Shown here: positions 12,650-24,219 of the stretch, in pieces
Layout: each line of letters opens with the position of its first letter
Position numbering within the stretch: position 1 is the stretch's first letter
NCBI GenBank assembly: GCA_023101885.1
Contig: JALPQD010000087.1
Span: 4,263,951 to 4,327,950, forward strand
Direction: 5' to 3'
DNA: 64,000 nt
DNA from: Typhlomys cinereus
Taxonomy: Eukaryota > Chordata > Mammalia > Rodentia > Platacanthomyidae
Program-made: the position numbers and the translations under genes
Notes under the pieces: generated by a model
Told to the model about the DNA's origin: nothing
The model's database searches: none
The model's input: only the letters and a program-made list of their open reading frames with translations

Positions 12650-13830
12650 CACACACAGATGCTGCGCCTCGAATGCAGATGCTGCACCTCGCATCTCACC
12701 CACACATGCTGCACCTCACACCTCACACCTCACCCACACATGCTGCACCTCACACCTCACACCTCACCCACACATGCTGCACCTCACACCTCACACTTCA
12801 CACATACATGCTGCACCTCACACCTCACCCACACATGCTGCACCTCACACCTCACACTTCACACACACATGCTGCACCTCACACAAACACACTGTGCCTC
12901 ACACACACATGCTGCACCTCACATCTCACACACATACACTGTGCCTCACACACATATGCTACACCTCACACCTCACACACACGCTGCACCTCACACACAC
13001 ATGCTGCACCTCACACCTCACACACACACACTGCGCCTCACACACACATGCTGCACCTCACACCTCACACACACACACTGTGCCTCACACACACATGCTG
13101 CACCTCACACCTCACACACACACACTGTGCCTCACACACACATGCTGCACCTCACACCTCACACACACACACTGTGCCTCACACACACACGCTGCACCTC
13201 ACACCTCACACACACATGCTGCACCTCACACCTCACACACACACACTGTGCCTCACACACACATGCTGCACCTCACACCTCACACCTCACACACACACAC
13301 TGTGCCTCACACACACACGCTGCACCTCACACCTCACACTTCACACATACATGCTGCACCTCACACCTCACCCACACATGCTGCACCTCACACCTCACAC
13401 ACACACACTGTGCCTCACACACACATGCTGCACCTCACACCTCACACCTCACACACACACACTGTGCCTCACACACACACGCTGCACCTCACACCTCACA
13501 CACACACTGTGCCTCACACACACATGCTGCACCTCACATCTCACACACACACACTGTGCCTCACACACACATGCTGCACCTCACACCTCACACACACACA
13601 CTGTGCCTCACACACACATGCTGCACCTCACATCTCACACACACACACACTGTGCCTCACACACACATGCTGCACCTCACATCTCACACACACACACACT
13701 GTGCCTCACATACACATGCTGCATCTCACATCTCACACACACACACTGTGCCTCACACACACACATGCTGCACCTCACACCTCACACACACACACTGTGC
13801 CTCGCATACGCATGCTGGTCTCACACACAG
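12650..13830 (+). repeat. 47-bp minisatellite (CA-rich, about 1.2 kb)
   Basis: Higher-order tandem array. The core unit (ATGCTGCACCTCACACCTC + (CA)n + CTGTGCCTCACACAC) repeats with a 47-bp period where cleanest: CTGCACCTCA occurs at 13051, 13098 and 13145. Shorter and longer variants come from changes in CA number and loss of the CTGTGCC block. The unit has no stop codon in any plus-strand frame, and 47 is not a multiple of 3, so each reading frame cycles through all phases. This explains three overlapping ORFs of 429-452 codons. They are not genes. Confidence 0.95.
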
Positions 13831-14663
13831 ATGCTGCTCCTAAGGGTGCATTTTTGTATTTTTATATTTTAATTTTGGCCCTTTTCCTGTCTGCTTTGCT
13901 CTTTGCACCAACGTACATTTGTTTTACTTGGTGGCAGGGTTCATAAAGACACTGACTACAGCTGTGTAAAATACTTCAGCATAACCCCCATCCTGCCCTT
14001 TCTGCCCCTTCACCCCACCTCAGACAGTGTCACTTTTGTCTGCACACCACACAGACACACATGATTTTATTATTCTGTGCACAGTCTCGGTTTCACAGAT
14101 GAGAGGGAACATGCAATATTTATCCATCTAAAGTGGATTTCACTTGTTTAGCATGAACTCGATATTTTAGGCGCTGTTGGATATACTGTCTTCACGGGTT
14201 CTTTCAATGTTTTCAAAAACTGGGAACACACAGTGTTGTTCTGCCAGCTGTGGAGCACCGTGGGAGTCTAAATTTCCCTAAAACCCAAACTAGTTCAGAA
14301 GTAATTTGTAAAATCTGTGACCTCCATTGTGGTACATATATGTGAGCGATAACATATGCACACACGCACACTCGATAAATAAGCACACACACATGATAAA
14401 TAAATTTAATTTTTAAAAAGTAAAAGAGTCATGATTAATAATTGCTAAGAATTTGATTTTAGCTCTTCCGAATCAGAAGTGGTGGAGGTGGGGGTTCAGG
14501 GAAGGATGATCAACTTGACAGTGGAACATATTTTCAATGTTAATATGCAGCCAAAATGTATTAGCTATAACAAGACCTATCACAGACACGGTAACTAGTT
14601 CTGAACAGATCGCTGGCTTTGCTTCATAAGATCAAGAAGTTCTCATGGTTCAAAACAGGTGGG
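13831..14663. other. Intergenic DNA with a SINE-tail-like remnant
   Basis: Mostly unique. At 14340-14420 a CA-rich stretch followed by GATAAATAAATTTAATTT looks like the tail of a decayed SINE. No gene recognised. Confidence 0.45.
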
Positions 14664-14860
14664 TTCTTTCCCTCCACACACTAAGACTAGAAGGCTGGGA
14701 GGGGGCTTCTTTCCCTCCACACCCTAGGACTAGGAGGCTGGGGCTTCTTTCCCTCCACACCCTAGGACTAGAAGGCTGGGGGTTCTTTCCCTCCACACCC
14801 TAGGACTAGAAGGCTGGGGCTTCTTTCTTTCCCCCTTGGGACTAGAAGGTTGGCTAATAG
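14664..14860 (+). repeat. 38-bp minisatellite
   Basis: About five copies of a unit TTCTTTCCCTCCACACCCTAGGACTAGAAGGCTGGGG. The TTCTTT start recurs at 14664, 14707, 14745, 14783 and 14821, so the period is 38 bp after a first 43-bp unit. Confidence 0.9.
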
Positions 14861-15427
14861 ACTCGGCTCAGATAACACCAGCTCACATTTGGGCTTAGAT
14901 GGGGAGTCCTGTTTTATTGCTGAAAGTTATTTTTCATGTAAATTGCATCTTACAATATTTGGAATTAAAGCATAATGAATAAACATTAAAAGTTTCAATG
15001 AGAAATATGATACTTAAAAGCAAAATATTATACTTAACTATGATATTTAAACTCCAGAAATGCAATATTCTATATTAGCAGCATGTCTAAAGAATCTTCA
15101 AGAAAGAAAAATATTGGGAATAAGCTTTGAGCTCTCCAAATACAGATGAGAAAATTAATTAACAGTATTGATGAAATATTTGTGGTAAACAATGTAGAAA
15201 ATACCAGCAAGTATGAGGATGACTACTAAAGTAAACCATGGACTCTATAGAACCCCCTTTGTGAGAAATGTCCCTATGCCTGAAATCTATCCTCGTTATC
15301 AAACAGGACAAAATCCATTTTTCATTTCTGATTGAATAAAACACATTTCAAATCCCAGATCCTAGCACATTAACAGGCCTGCAAAAATCAATGTGGCACA
15401 TTACAAATGCATTCCAATTTGAAATAA
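14861..15427. other. Unique AT-rich intergenic DNA
   Basis: No repeat or gene recognised. AT-rich throughout. Confidence 0.5.
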
Positions 15428-15624
15428 ATGAGAACTCAAAAAAATAGAGAGCATAAAATGCTTATTGCAGACACCAAGGGACGTGTACGTCCTGAGAAGA
15501 TCCGCAGATATGACTTTAAACGTCTGCGCCAGAGGGCTGCAGCTACACGGAGTCTAGTGACTCCACAAGCTGCCAAAGTGTTCAGACAAGCTCAGGCCAG
15601 AGTGGACAGTGGTAAGACATCTCA
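15428..15624 (+). other. Basic, protein-like open stretch of unknown origin
   Basis: The first 65 or so codons of a 179-codon frame are not simple repeat. They read as a basic, Arg/Lys-rich peptide (for example DTKGRVRPEKIRRYDFKRLR, then QRAAATRSLVTPQAAKV). The frame then runs into the polypurine tract, where it becomes a meaningless Lys/Arg/Glu run. I do not recognise the family. It could be a retropseudogene fragment whose 3' end merged with purine-rich repeat, or chance. No splice sites, promoter or poly(A) signal support a live gene. Confidence 0.25.
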
Positions 15625-16085
15625 GAAGAAGAGAGAGAAAGAGAGAGAGAGACAAAGAGAGAAAGAGAGAGAGAAAGAAAGAGAAAGAACGAGAGAGGAA
15701 GAAAAAGAGAGAGAGAAAGAGAGAGAAAGAAAGACAGAAAGAAAGAGAGAGAGAGAAAGTGAGAAAGAGAGAGAGAAAGAAAAAGAAAAAGAAAGAGAAA
15801 GAGAAAGAGAAAGGAAGGAAGGAAGAAAGGAGAAAGAGGGAAGAAAGAAAGAAAGAAAGAAAGAAAAAAGAAAGAAGAAAGAAGAAAGAAGAAAGAAAGA
15901 AAGAAAGAAGAACGAAATGAAGAGAAGGAAGAAGAAGAAGGAAAGAAGAAGGAACAGACGGACATGAAAGAGGCTGAAAAGAAGGAAAGAAAACAACGAC
16001 GAATAAGAAAGAATACAGAAAGAAAGAACGAAATCAAAGAACAAAGCAAAGAAGACCAAGAAAGAAAGAACGAAAGAAGCCAGAA
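15625..16085 (+). repeat. Polypurine tract (GAGA/GAAA)n
   Basis: About 460 bp in which the plus strand is almost wholly A and G: first GAGAGAAAGA units, then GAAAGAAAG and GAAGAAG units, with scattered pyrimidines after about 15910. Long mirror-symmetric purine runs of this type can form intramolecular triplexes. ORFs on both strands are compositional artefacts. Confidence 0.93.
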
Positions 16086-17676
16086 CCGACCGACAAGTCA
16101 CTACAATATCAACCAAGTCCCCTCCTCCCCCTCAAGTCCACCACACGCCGCACACTTTCCCCCCTACGTGTTCTCCTGGTCTTACATTTGCTACACCCCT
16201 TAGGGCCGGCCACCTTACAAAGAATGGAAACGCAGGTCTTTCTCTGATGGAGCCTGGGCAGCCCAAAGGTAAAGCACGCAGGATCTGTGTCTGCTGAGGA
16301 CACCATCCACCTCCCGGGAAGCCACCACATTCTCTGGAGAGGAGGGGCATTGTGTTCGTCCATAGCAGGTCAGGCAAGAAGCTGCTCCCTTCATCTGGAG
16401 CATTCTAAGAGAGCGTCTACCCAATGTCCCCCCAAAGCTTTCCTTCCCAACATTGTTACACTGCGTGTAGCTGGTGCCTCTGTGCAAGCACTTCCGCAAC
16501 TAGTTGCGATCACATCAATGTCACCGTGAACCTAGGGTCTCCCGGTGAGGTCGCTTACTGGCTTCCGGGGGTCAGGAAATGTAGCTTAAGGTAAGTACGA
16601 GAGACGAGCAAGTTGCCCTGCAGGTCCAGGAGGGACCCTGAGATCTCTGTGTTCCCCCATCTCTCGGAGCAGCCATCCACATTGTTTATCCATTAAGTGA
16701 GTCCATCCTTTGGGGACTGTTAGATGACATCCAGGACAGAGGCAGCAGCTTTAACAACCACGTGAGTCCTGCAAAATGATGCTCCTGCTAAAAAAAACCC
16801 GACATTAACTTTCTGTGATAAATTCAAAATCCATTCACATTGTCACAAGAGATATGATCATGCAAGTTCACCACATAGGAAGAGTTTTGTATATTGGCAT
16901 AAAATGTGAAACTTTACATTTCCAGTGGTTTCAAGCATAGCTTTCAACTTCGTATTGTCTATTCATGCACAAGAGTCTCTTCACTCAGAATAGTTCAGGA
17001 ATTCGAAAGGATCATTACTGGAGGCTTCAACAAAAATTTTCTTAGCTACTTTCAACATAAATCCTGAGTTGAAGAGACAATATTCAAAGGATCAAAGGAC
17101 TTATCATTAAAAGTCTATGCACAAAGCACATAGGAACAAAATTTCAGACATTTTATGTAAAAACTGAATTACTGCTTTTATAATATACCAATATATAGGT
17201 AATAATGAACATCTAAATGCAAGCCCTATTAAACTCCTTCCAGTTTACTCCAATATGTAATGTAGACACACATACACACACATACCATAATATGAAAAAA
17301 TTCTACAAAATGCTATGAGGTAGCAAAGGAATAATTGGAATAAGCTGTGCTGCCAGGGTATGTCTTCCATCCTGTGGACAGCTGACTGATTTGCAAAAGG
17401 CTTGGGATAAATCATTGATACGTTTGTGGTGCTGCAGGAAACAGAGACCGGAAGTGACAGAGGCCCAGCTGCCGCAAGGACTGCAAATGATGCTGTACCC
17501 ACATGGTGATTTCTGTGGCTTACTCGAAGGTCTGTTAGGGACAGAGGTCTGTAAGTGAGGTGCTTCTCATGGGGACACCCCAGAGACAGGGCAGGATGAC
17601 CCGTCAGCATGGTGAAGTGGTTCCTGTGAAGGCCATCCACGGAGACCATGTGACTAAGACACAAGCTGTCACCACG
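16086..17676. other. Unique intergenic DNA
   Basis: No gene recognised. A minus-strand open frame of 186 codons ends inside this region (17245-17805), but it runs out of the adjacent SINE and shows no domain or conserved pattern. Confidence 0.5.
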
Positions 17677-18050
17677 GAGCCGGGAAGACAGTTCAGTCAG
17701 TGAATGCTTGCTGAACCCACATGAAGACATGAATTCCATCCCCAGCGCCCATGGAAAAATACTGGCATGGTTGCTCGCAGGTCCCTGCTGGGGAGCCAGA
17801 GACAAGAGATTCCTGGAGTTTGCTAGGCAACCAGCCTGGATGAATCAGGCGCTCCAGATCATCAAGAGAACATGCTCGAACACGAACGTGGAGAGTGGAG
17901 AGGAAGAGGCCTGACGCTTATCTCCAGCCTTCTGACATATGTGCTTGCAAGTGTAGCCAACACACACGCACACACATGCACACAAACATATGCACAGTCA
18001 CCCACAGGCACATGGCACACCCACGCACATGCACATGCACGCGAAAAAAG
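17677..18050 (+). repeat. Diverged B4-like SINE with CA-rich tail
   Basis: tRNA-like head 'gggaagacagttcagtcag...gcttgctgaacccacatgaag', a middle resembling 'gcatggttgctcgcaggtccctgc', and a tail from about 17960 with CACACGCACACACATG and further CACATGCACA words. The order matches the B4-like copy at 9995-10255 but it is much more diverged. Confidence 0.6.
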
Positions 18051-18589
18051 CAGAGTGTATTCATTTTGCTTTGGAAATTCCTTCAGCAGTTCTTCAAGCA
18101 TCAGCTTCCGAATACTCTTCATAGCTGGGGTTGCAGGACATGCATTACTTAGGTACATAAAGGAAGGGTTTCTGACACAAACCACTTTTCCTCCTTCTTC
18201 TTCCTCCAGCATCATATGGGCAAATTGTGGCCTTCTTTGGACAGTGCACACTACTTGCTTCTGCAGCGGCCTGGAGCTTACCTGGTAACTGTGGACACAT
18301 CCCACCAACCTGGAATCATTCACATGTGAGAACTGCATTGTGGGTAAGAAGATGCTGAAGGCCGCTGGCCAGCAGCTAAGTTCACACAGCACACCTGTCC
18401 CTTGAGTGACCAAATTTCATGTTTCTGTTTATGCATAAGTCTAGCTCCTCTAAGGATTGTTTCTTGCTCAGTTTGAGAAGCGGGGTTTCTGGTGACATAT
18501 ATTTGCAAAGGGTCACCTTGCAACCAAGAAGGGAAGAGACCCGTAAAGAGGCTTCATGCAGTAGTATCTCATGGAGAAAATTATTGGGG

Positions 18590-18670
18590 ATACATGAACA
18601 AAATCTCAGTGATGTTCTCAGCAGGAAAACACCACAGATCTCACAGAGTGAGAGTGTGGCTTTTAAAACA
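18590..18670 (-). repeat. LTR-like segment, copy 1
   Basis: About 65 bp similar to 19485-19567. Read on the minus strand it has TTTTAAAAGCCACACTCTCA followed by a GAGATCTGTGG...TGCTGAGAACATCAC motif. A TATA-like box followed by a conserved block suggests a decayed LTR promoter/R segment, but the family is not recognised. Confidence 0.4.
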
Positions 18671-18857
18671 AAGACAAGATGGACAATGTAGGTTGTGCAG
18701 GTAGATTTCAACCTGCCCACATGCTCTGGCAATAGGTTGTCTTCCTTGTCTTGAGCTGAGAAAAGAGTCCTGTGTTCCACACTTGTGTCCTTCCTTATCC
18801 ATATAACCAATATTTTCAGACCACAGCCCCGTAAGCATATCTACAGAACTCACAGGT

Positions 18858-19095
18858 AGGGCTAGAGCGATGGTTCAGTGGTTAAAACTTTTGCCTTACA
18901 AGCAAAAGAACCCAAGTTTGGATCCCCAGATCCCATATAAAAGTGCCTGTATCTTCAGTCCTGGAAGGCAGGGCCTGGGAAACCCCAGAGCTAAACAATC
19001 CAGAACAATCCTTGGGCCTAAACAGGAACACACACTCAAGTATGTTCACACAAATGCAACACAAACACACATGGGGAAAGACCTCAAAGATGCAC
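18858..19095 (+). mobile_element. B2-superfamily-like SINE, old copy
   Basis: Head 'GGGCTAGAGCGATGGTTCAG' plus 'GTGGTTAAAACTTTTGCCTT', B-box-like 'GTTTGGATCC', then a body with 'CCTGGAAGGCAGGGCCTGGG' and a CA-rich end. It is the same family as the young SINEs at 34.5 and 52-55 kb but more diverged, and it has an intact-looking order of parts. Confidence 0.8.
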
Positions 19096-19484
19096 AGTGA
19101 ACACCCATCAATAAACCAGTAAGAAGAAAGGCATATCTCATCTATTTTAGAAAAAAAGAGAGAGACAAAGCAATCCCTACAAGAAACTAATTCTCCCCCA
19201 TACCCACAATTTCACAAAAATGAAGTTTGAGGATCCCTTCGTAACACCAAGAAGCATACCTTGGCCGCAGTTAAATGTGCTTTGGATACATGAATAGTAG
19301 ATAACACATCAAGCAACACTGTCAACGGATTGCACAGACAGCAGGAAGAGAGGAACTAGGTTTTCCTGATTTCAAGCTGAATTCTCTCCCATACACTGGA
19401 GCGCTGGGCACATAGGTAGACTTACAGACTGCAAGTGGACACCAGGCCATAACAGGCCAACTATAGCCTACTTGGCAACACTTG

Positions 19485-19567
19485 GCTTCTGTGATGTTCT
19501 CAGCAAGAAAACTACCACAGATCTCACGGACTGAGAGTTTGTCTTTTATAAACCTCACCATGAGCAA
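19485..19567 (-). repeat. LTR-like segment, copy 2
   Basis: Counterpart of 18590-18670. On the minus strand it carries TTTATAAAAGACAAACTCTC, then the shared GAGATCTGTGGTAGTTTTC and TGCTGAGAACATCAC blocks. The better preserved TATAAAA supports a promoter origin. No TSD or partner structure was found. Confidence 0.4.
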
Positions 19568-19717
19568 CCTCGGGCCTGTGAATGAGGCTTCTGTTTCTAT
19601 TTTTGCTGGTTTTTACTTTTGTGCCTCCCTCGGCCTTTGAGCAGCTAATAATACAGTGCGAAAAGAGAAGACCATTCAAAATGGAACTTGGTGCTGTGTG
19701 TTCGGCTCAGTCCCCCA

Positions 19718-19758
<41 letters not shown>
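19718..19758 (+). repeat. (CA)n microsatellite
   Basis: About 20 uninterrupted CA dinucleotides. Confidence 0.95.
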
Positions 19759-19760
<2 letters not shown>

Positions 19761-20979
19761 GCCCGATAAATGAACAAGTAAATAAATAAATAAGGATCCA
19801 GACTGTGAAGTTCTATGTGAAAGGAAGCCCAATCCCCAGTAACTCACAGGAGGTTGTCCCTTGCAGAACTGACCAGAGGGACAGACAGCACGGGCCCTGG
19901 CAGGAGGCATGCAACCTTCAGGTACTACAAAGCAAATGCCCCAAATTTTAGAGAATGTCTTTTGGAACATGCAGAAGTGGGGCCTGGCCTCCACAGCTTC
20001 TTGCGGTGTGTGCGAAGCAGTGTGGAAGCTGATCGCAACTGTAAAGCCTTTGGAGGTTCTGCTGATTGTCTGGCTCCCAGCAAGTGTATTTTAGCAACAT
20101 GACCTTTCGAGCCCTGGGCATCTAACAACCATCTACAATCCCTGGCTGGTTCTGAGGCCCCTTGAGCACTACGTGAATCATGGAGCTACATCCTCTCTCG
20201 TCCCAACCGACTCATGGTGAACCAGCTCCACTTGCAGTGTGGTGAGCCCTTCAGCTCAGGAGCGATATCTCACAGCACTGGGAACAACGCTGTTTTAGTG
20301 GAGCATCTGCCATGAGGCACTGGCACAAATTGCCACTTGGGCTGCTGAAGGGTTAATGTTTGTTGCCAGGAGAATATGTTTACAGTCATCGTGGATGCAC
20401 AAGATCAAACCCTCACTCCACATCCCCATAGAGTCCAGGTTCCTTACATAACTTCTCTTAAACATAGGCTATAAACCAAGAAAATGCTAAACCAAACACC
20501 TCTTAATTAATATCAAAATCCTTAGGTGTGCTCAAACTTTGGGGGGTGGGAATACTTTCCATTGGGTAAATCCTATGGCTATAAAACAAACTGACATTTC
20601 AAAGAATTCATGACAAAAATGTCATTCATACATTTCTAATTTTTCCACTCTGCCAACCTTAACTGTTGGTTGCAACACTCTCAAACACTGCTGTGCTCCA
20701 AGCATTCTCTGAATTCTTACGAAGGCAATGGTCCACACAAGATGGCCTCACCTTGCAGGAAGTATGTGTAGAACATCGCACACAGGGACGAGGGTAAGAG
20801 CAGCAACAGAACATTTGCCTTTCATTTGCTAAAAGCTCATTGAACCAGAGGTCATAAATTTTAAGCTACCCCGTTAGGTTTTATACTAAGCAATACAATT
20901 TAGCCTTCTGTCGATTCGTGAACTCCTTGGCCCTCCATGAATTAAATGGCCTCGCAAATCACTACATACAAGATAGCTT
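19759..20979. other. Unique intergenic DNA
   Basis: No gene or nameable repeat. ORFs up to 82 codons have no recognisable content. Confidence 0.5.
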
Positions 20980-21300
20980 ACACAGTGTGCATATTTCCCT
21001 ATTAATTACCTCTCTGTGCTAATGTAATTAAGAACTAGACCTAATATGTTGGCCTGTTATTTTAATTACAGCCTTACATCCTGTAATAACACTAAAGAAA
21101 GCCCTTTTGAGCTCACCTGGTCTCCTGATCCGAACTTCCCATTTTGTGCCTATGATTTCAAATTTAATTGGCTTGCTCTTCACAGGCTTAATTTTAGAAT
21201 TAGCGACATTTAGCTGTGGTGCAGTTGGAGAGAACTTTCTTCCCTCTAGCCCCATCTGTTCACTGTCTATTAGCACAGGTGCCTGGGGAGACACAAATAA
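20980..21300. promoter_or_regulatory. Possible non-coding regulatory element (TAATTA cluster)
   Basis: Repeat-free AT-rich segment with three exact TAATTA palindromes in 66 bp (21003, 21025 and 21063), plus a TTTAATTGG at 21164 and a further TTAATTTT. TAATTA is the usual core site of homeodomain factors, so clustering here is compatible with a developmental enhancer. That function is inference. No conservation data are available from one sequence. Confidence 0.3.
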
Positions 21301-21319
21301 AATCAAGTGGCTGTAAAGA

Positions 21320-21401
21320 TGGTAGATGATAAGACAGAGAGATGATGGATGGCTGGATAGCCGGATGGATGAATGGATGGGTTGATGGATAGATAACAGA
21401 C

Positions 21402-21438
<37 letters not shown>

Positions 21439-21440
21439 TA
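21320..21440 (+). repeat. GGAT and (GACA)n microsatellites
   Basis: Imperfect GATGGATG-type units at about 21325-21395 followed by about nine GACA units ending near 21437. Confidence 0.9.
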
Positions 21441-21604
21441 GAAGTATCACCTGCTAGTGAGTCTGAATATTTTTTTAATTTAAAGCCTGTGTATACAGAC
21501 ATTAGGGGGGCTTTCTTTTCAAAGGAAATAAACAAGACTGAAAACTAAGCTTTTAGCAGGAGAATGAACTTTCCTGTGATGACTATTCCTCACCTACAAG
21601 GGGC

Positions 21605-21775
21605 CAAGGTCCCCCTCACCCACAGAAGCACAGGTCCCCTTCACCCACGGGGAGGGGCCAAGGTCCCCCTCACCCACGGAAGCACAGGTCCCCTTCACCC
21701 ACGGGGAGGGGCCAAGGTCCCCCTCACCCACGGAAGCACAGGTCCCCTTCACCCACGGGGGTCCAAGGTCCTCCT
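21605..21775 (+). repeat. 54-bp minisatellite
   Basis: Just over three copies of a 54-bp unit beginning AAGGTCCCCCTCACCCAC and containing GAAGCACAGGTCCCCTTCAC and CACGGGGAGGGGCC. Since 54 is a multiple of three, the frame is kept and a peptide repeat of 18 residues appears on each strand. I read this as a repeat artefact and not a gene. Confidence 0.93.
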
Positions 21776-21959
21776 TGTCCATGATATGCTTGCCAATCTC
21801 AAACCAGGCATGAAGAGCTAAGATGTTTGCTGATTGGCTTCTTTGCTTACTTCTCAGTTTTGGAAGCTTACTATGTCACATTCCACAGTATGATTAAATG
21901 ACTTTCAGAAATGAATGAGACAGAAGCAGATGTCTCATGTAAAGAGAGTGATCTACTGT

Positions 21960-22330
21960 TTATGCTATATCGATCTGTCTATCATCTATATATCTATCCT
22001 TGATCTGTAACTACTGATTATCTATCATCCGTATGTCTGTTTACATCATCTATTATCTATCATCATGTCATCTCTCATCTATGATTTTCTATCTACATCA
22101 TCTATCATTTATAGATCTGTCATCTATTATGAACATTCATGAACAAATGTGTATATATGCATATGAATACACATGTGCATGTACATGTGTATACATGTGG
22201 ACATATATATATACACATGAACACACATGAGTATGTGTGTGCACATGGAAATGCATGAGCACATGCATGTATACACATGAACATACATGAATGTGTGTAT
22301 GCACATGACCGCACATGCAACCAATACATG
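21960..22330 (+). repeat. CTAT-type and CATG/TATA microsatellites
   Basis: Degenerate ATCTATCATCT tetranucleotide-like sequence (21965-22130) passes into an alternating purine-pyrimidine run of ACATGTGTATACATG-type words (22140-22330). The two parts are adjacent but have different units. Confidence 0.88.
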
Positions 22331-24219
22331 CAAGAAAATTCTCACAGTCGAAGGAGGCACCCAGGAGCAGACTTAGGAGCTGCTTGGCTCTCCCACCCAC
22401 AGGCACCCATCTCCAGAGCAGCCTCCTTGATAAATCCCACGAGTATCACTTGCCTCACGACAAGCTCAGAAAGCCACGTCACCAGGGCCCAGAGACAAAT
22501 GCACAGCTCTGAAACCCACCAAGGAATCCTCCAGCCCCACCCTCGCTTGACAAGCACTCAGCTCGTGCCTTCAAGGACGTCATACTTTAATTTTTTGGTA
22601 GAGAGCCAGTGGTAGATTTAGAACTGGAAAAAGAGGATGAAGTATCCAAATAACCGAGTGAGCAAGCGCAGCTAGCACCTTAGGGAAGGCCCTTTAAGGA
22701 TGACCTCAAGGGTCACTGGAAGCGGTCGACCTGAAAACAGGACTACTCGTGTCATTGGCTCCCAGAAAGAAGCAATGTACGTGTCAAGAGGACGAACCCC
22801 TCCAGTCTGTCTTAGCAACAACACGACATTCCATCAGTCTGGAAGATGCCTTCTGTCTGCTGATTCTGGCAGCATATGCCAGACAGCGGTGACCTTCGTT
22901 GGATGTGCTACTGACATTTAACCACAGCGTTTTTCTTTCTCCACTAAGAGAAAGAAAAGAGCTGGGCTCAGTGGAGAGGGACTGTCAGAGAAAGACTGAG
23001 GAGACACACATCTCAAAATGACAGACACTCCCCCCCATGCGTCCAGAAACGCTCAGGCAGAACACTGGAGACAGTCTTACTATCCTAGCCTGAGTCAAAA
23101 GGGCTTGTTCCTGCCCCCAACATGGAAACATGTGGGAAGCTGTGACACAATATCCAGGCAAAACGGAGCCTGCTGTGCACCCCCACCCAGGGGTCTGCTA
23201 AGGTGTGGGTGAGCGTCCCTCCATGTCTGTCCTGAAAGAATGGTTGGAAGTTTCCTTTGCCATTACCATTTCAATTGTCAGCTACATTCTGCAGGATTCT
23301 CTTTTTTCCTGAGTGGAGGAATAATGGCAATTGCTCTTCACTGCAACACAGTTTGGGGGGCTATCGGAAGATGGGGAAAACACAAATGGCCCACGGCTCA
23401 ACCGTCTGACTTTACGAGAGGGCAGACAACGAGGTGCATTCAGTTGAGACCTTCCTGGGGTGTTCTGTTTGTAGAGCCGTGCTGTGTCGTGTCCTCTGGC
23501 AGACAGATGCAGCACCCCACTGGCCACATACAAGTAAGAAGCCCCTGCCTGTGTGGCTGAGCTCCGACGCTCAGTAGACCTGGGGCAGTGGATGCATTTT
23601 GACTTGCGATGCTCTCATTGTGCAAAGGGTTTCTCAGGAGGCCACCCCGCCCTAAGTCAAGGAGCATGCAATCTTGTGCAGAGAAAAGGCAGATGGAAGA
23701 ATAAGGCTCATGGGTCCCTACCTTGATGCCCGCCAAGTGAATAGCGATGACAAACAAGCAGCACACATGGGATAATTGCCTCGGGAGCTTGTAGACAGCG
23801 CCCTGTGGGTGCAACAAGCAGGAAATGAACGTGGCAAATGATCTCATTAGCTCTGCCAGGCTTCCTCAGATTGAGAGCATGAACCGAGCATCGGATACAT
23901 GGAAAACACACTCCACCAGTTCGGGGGGCGATGTCTTAGTTTCTGTACTTTCTCCCTTAATTGGAAGGAAGGAACACAGGCAGGGAGCGTGAGGGAACAC
24001 CAGACTCACCGAGGTTACTGAGAGCACTCGGCTATACGTTATCATTAAGAATTTTATTGAGGTAGATTCATTGTATGAGGTGATGAGTTCAATGGAAGGT
24101 TCATTAGCAACTTGTCTGGATTTGGAATCACCATGGAAACACACCTCTCAGTGGGTCTATGAAGATGCTTCCAGAAGGTATAACTGGAGACACTACCCTG
24201 CGCATGAGTCACACCTTCT
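22331..24219. other. Unique intergenic DNA
   Basis: No gene recognised. ORFs reach 135 codons on the minus strand (23440-23847) without a domain. The region is fairly rich in unique sequence and lacks young repeats, so it could hold unrecognised conserved elements. Confidence 0.45.

Noticed and set aside
12527..13946. Three overlapping plus-strand ORFs of 429-452 codons
   Set aside because: They are the three phases of a CA-rich 47-bp minisatellite without stop codons. The peptide pattern is the same in all frames and no domain exists.
15582..16116. Long minus-strand Ser/Leu/Phe-rich ORFs
   Set aside because: They are the complement of the polypurine tract. The peptide is compositional.
17245..17805. 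Minus-strand ORF of 186 codons
   Set aside because: No known domain; its start lies in a B4-like SINE and its end in a CACACA patch.
21605..21775. CRISPR-like repeat array
   Set aside because: Direct tandem repeats without distinct spacers in a mammalian background; it is a minisatellite.
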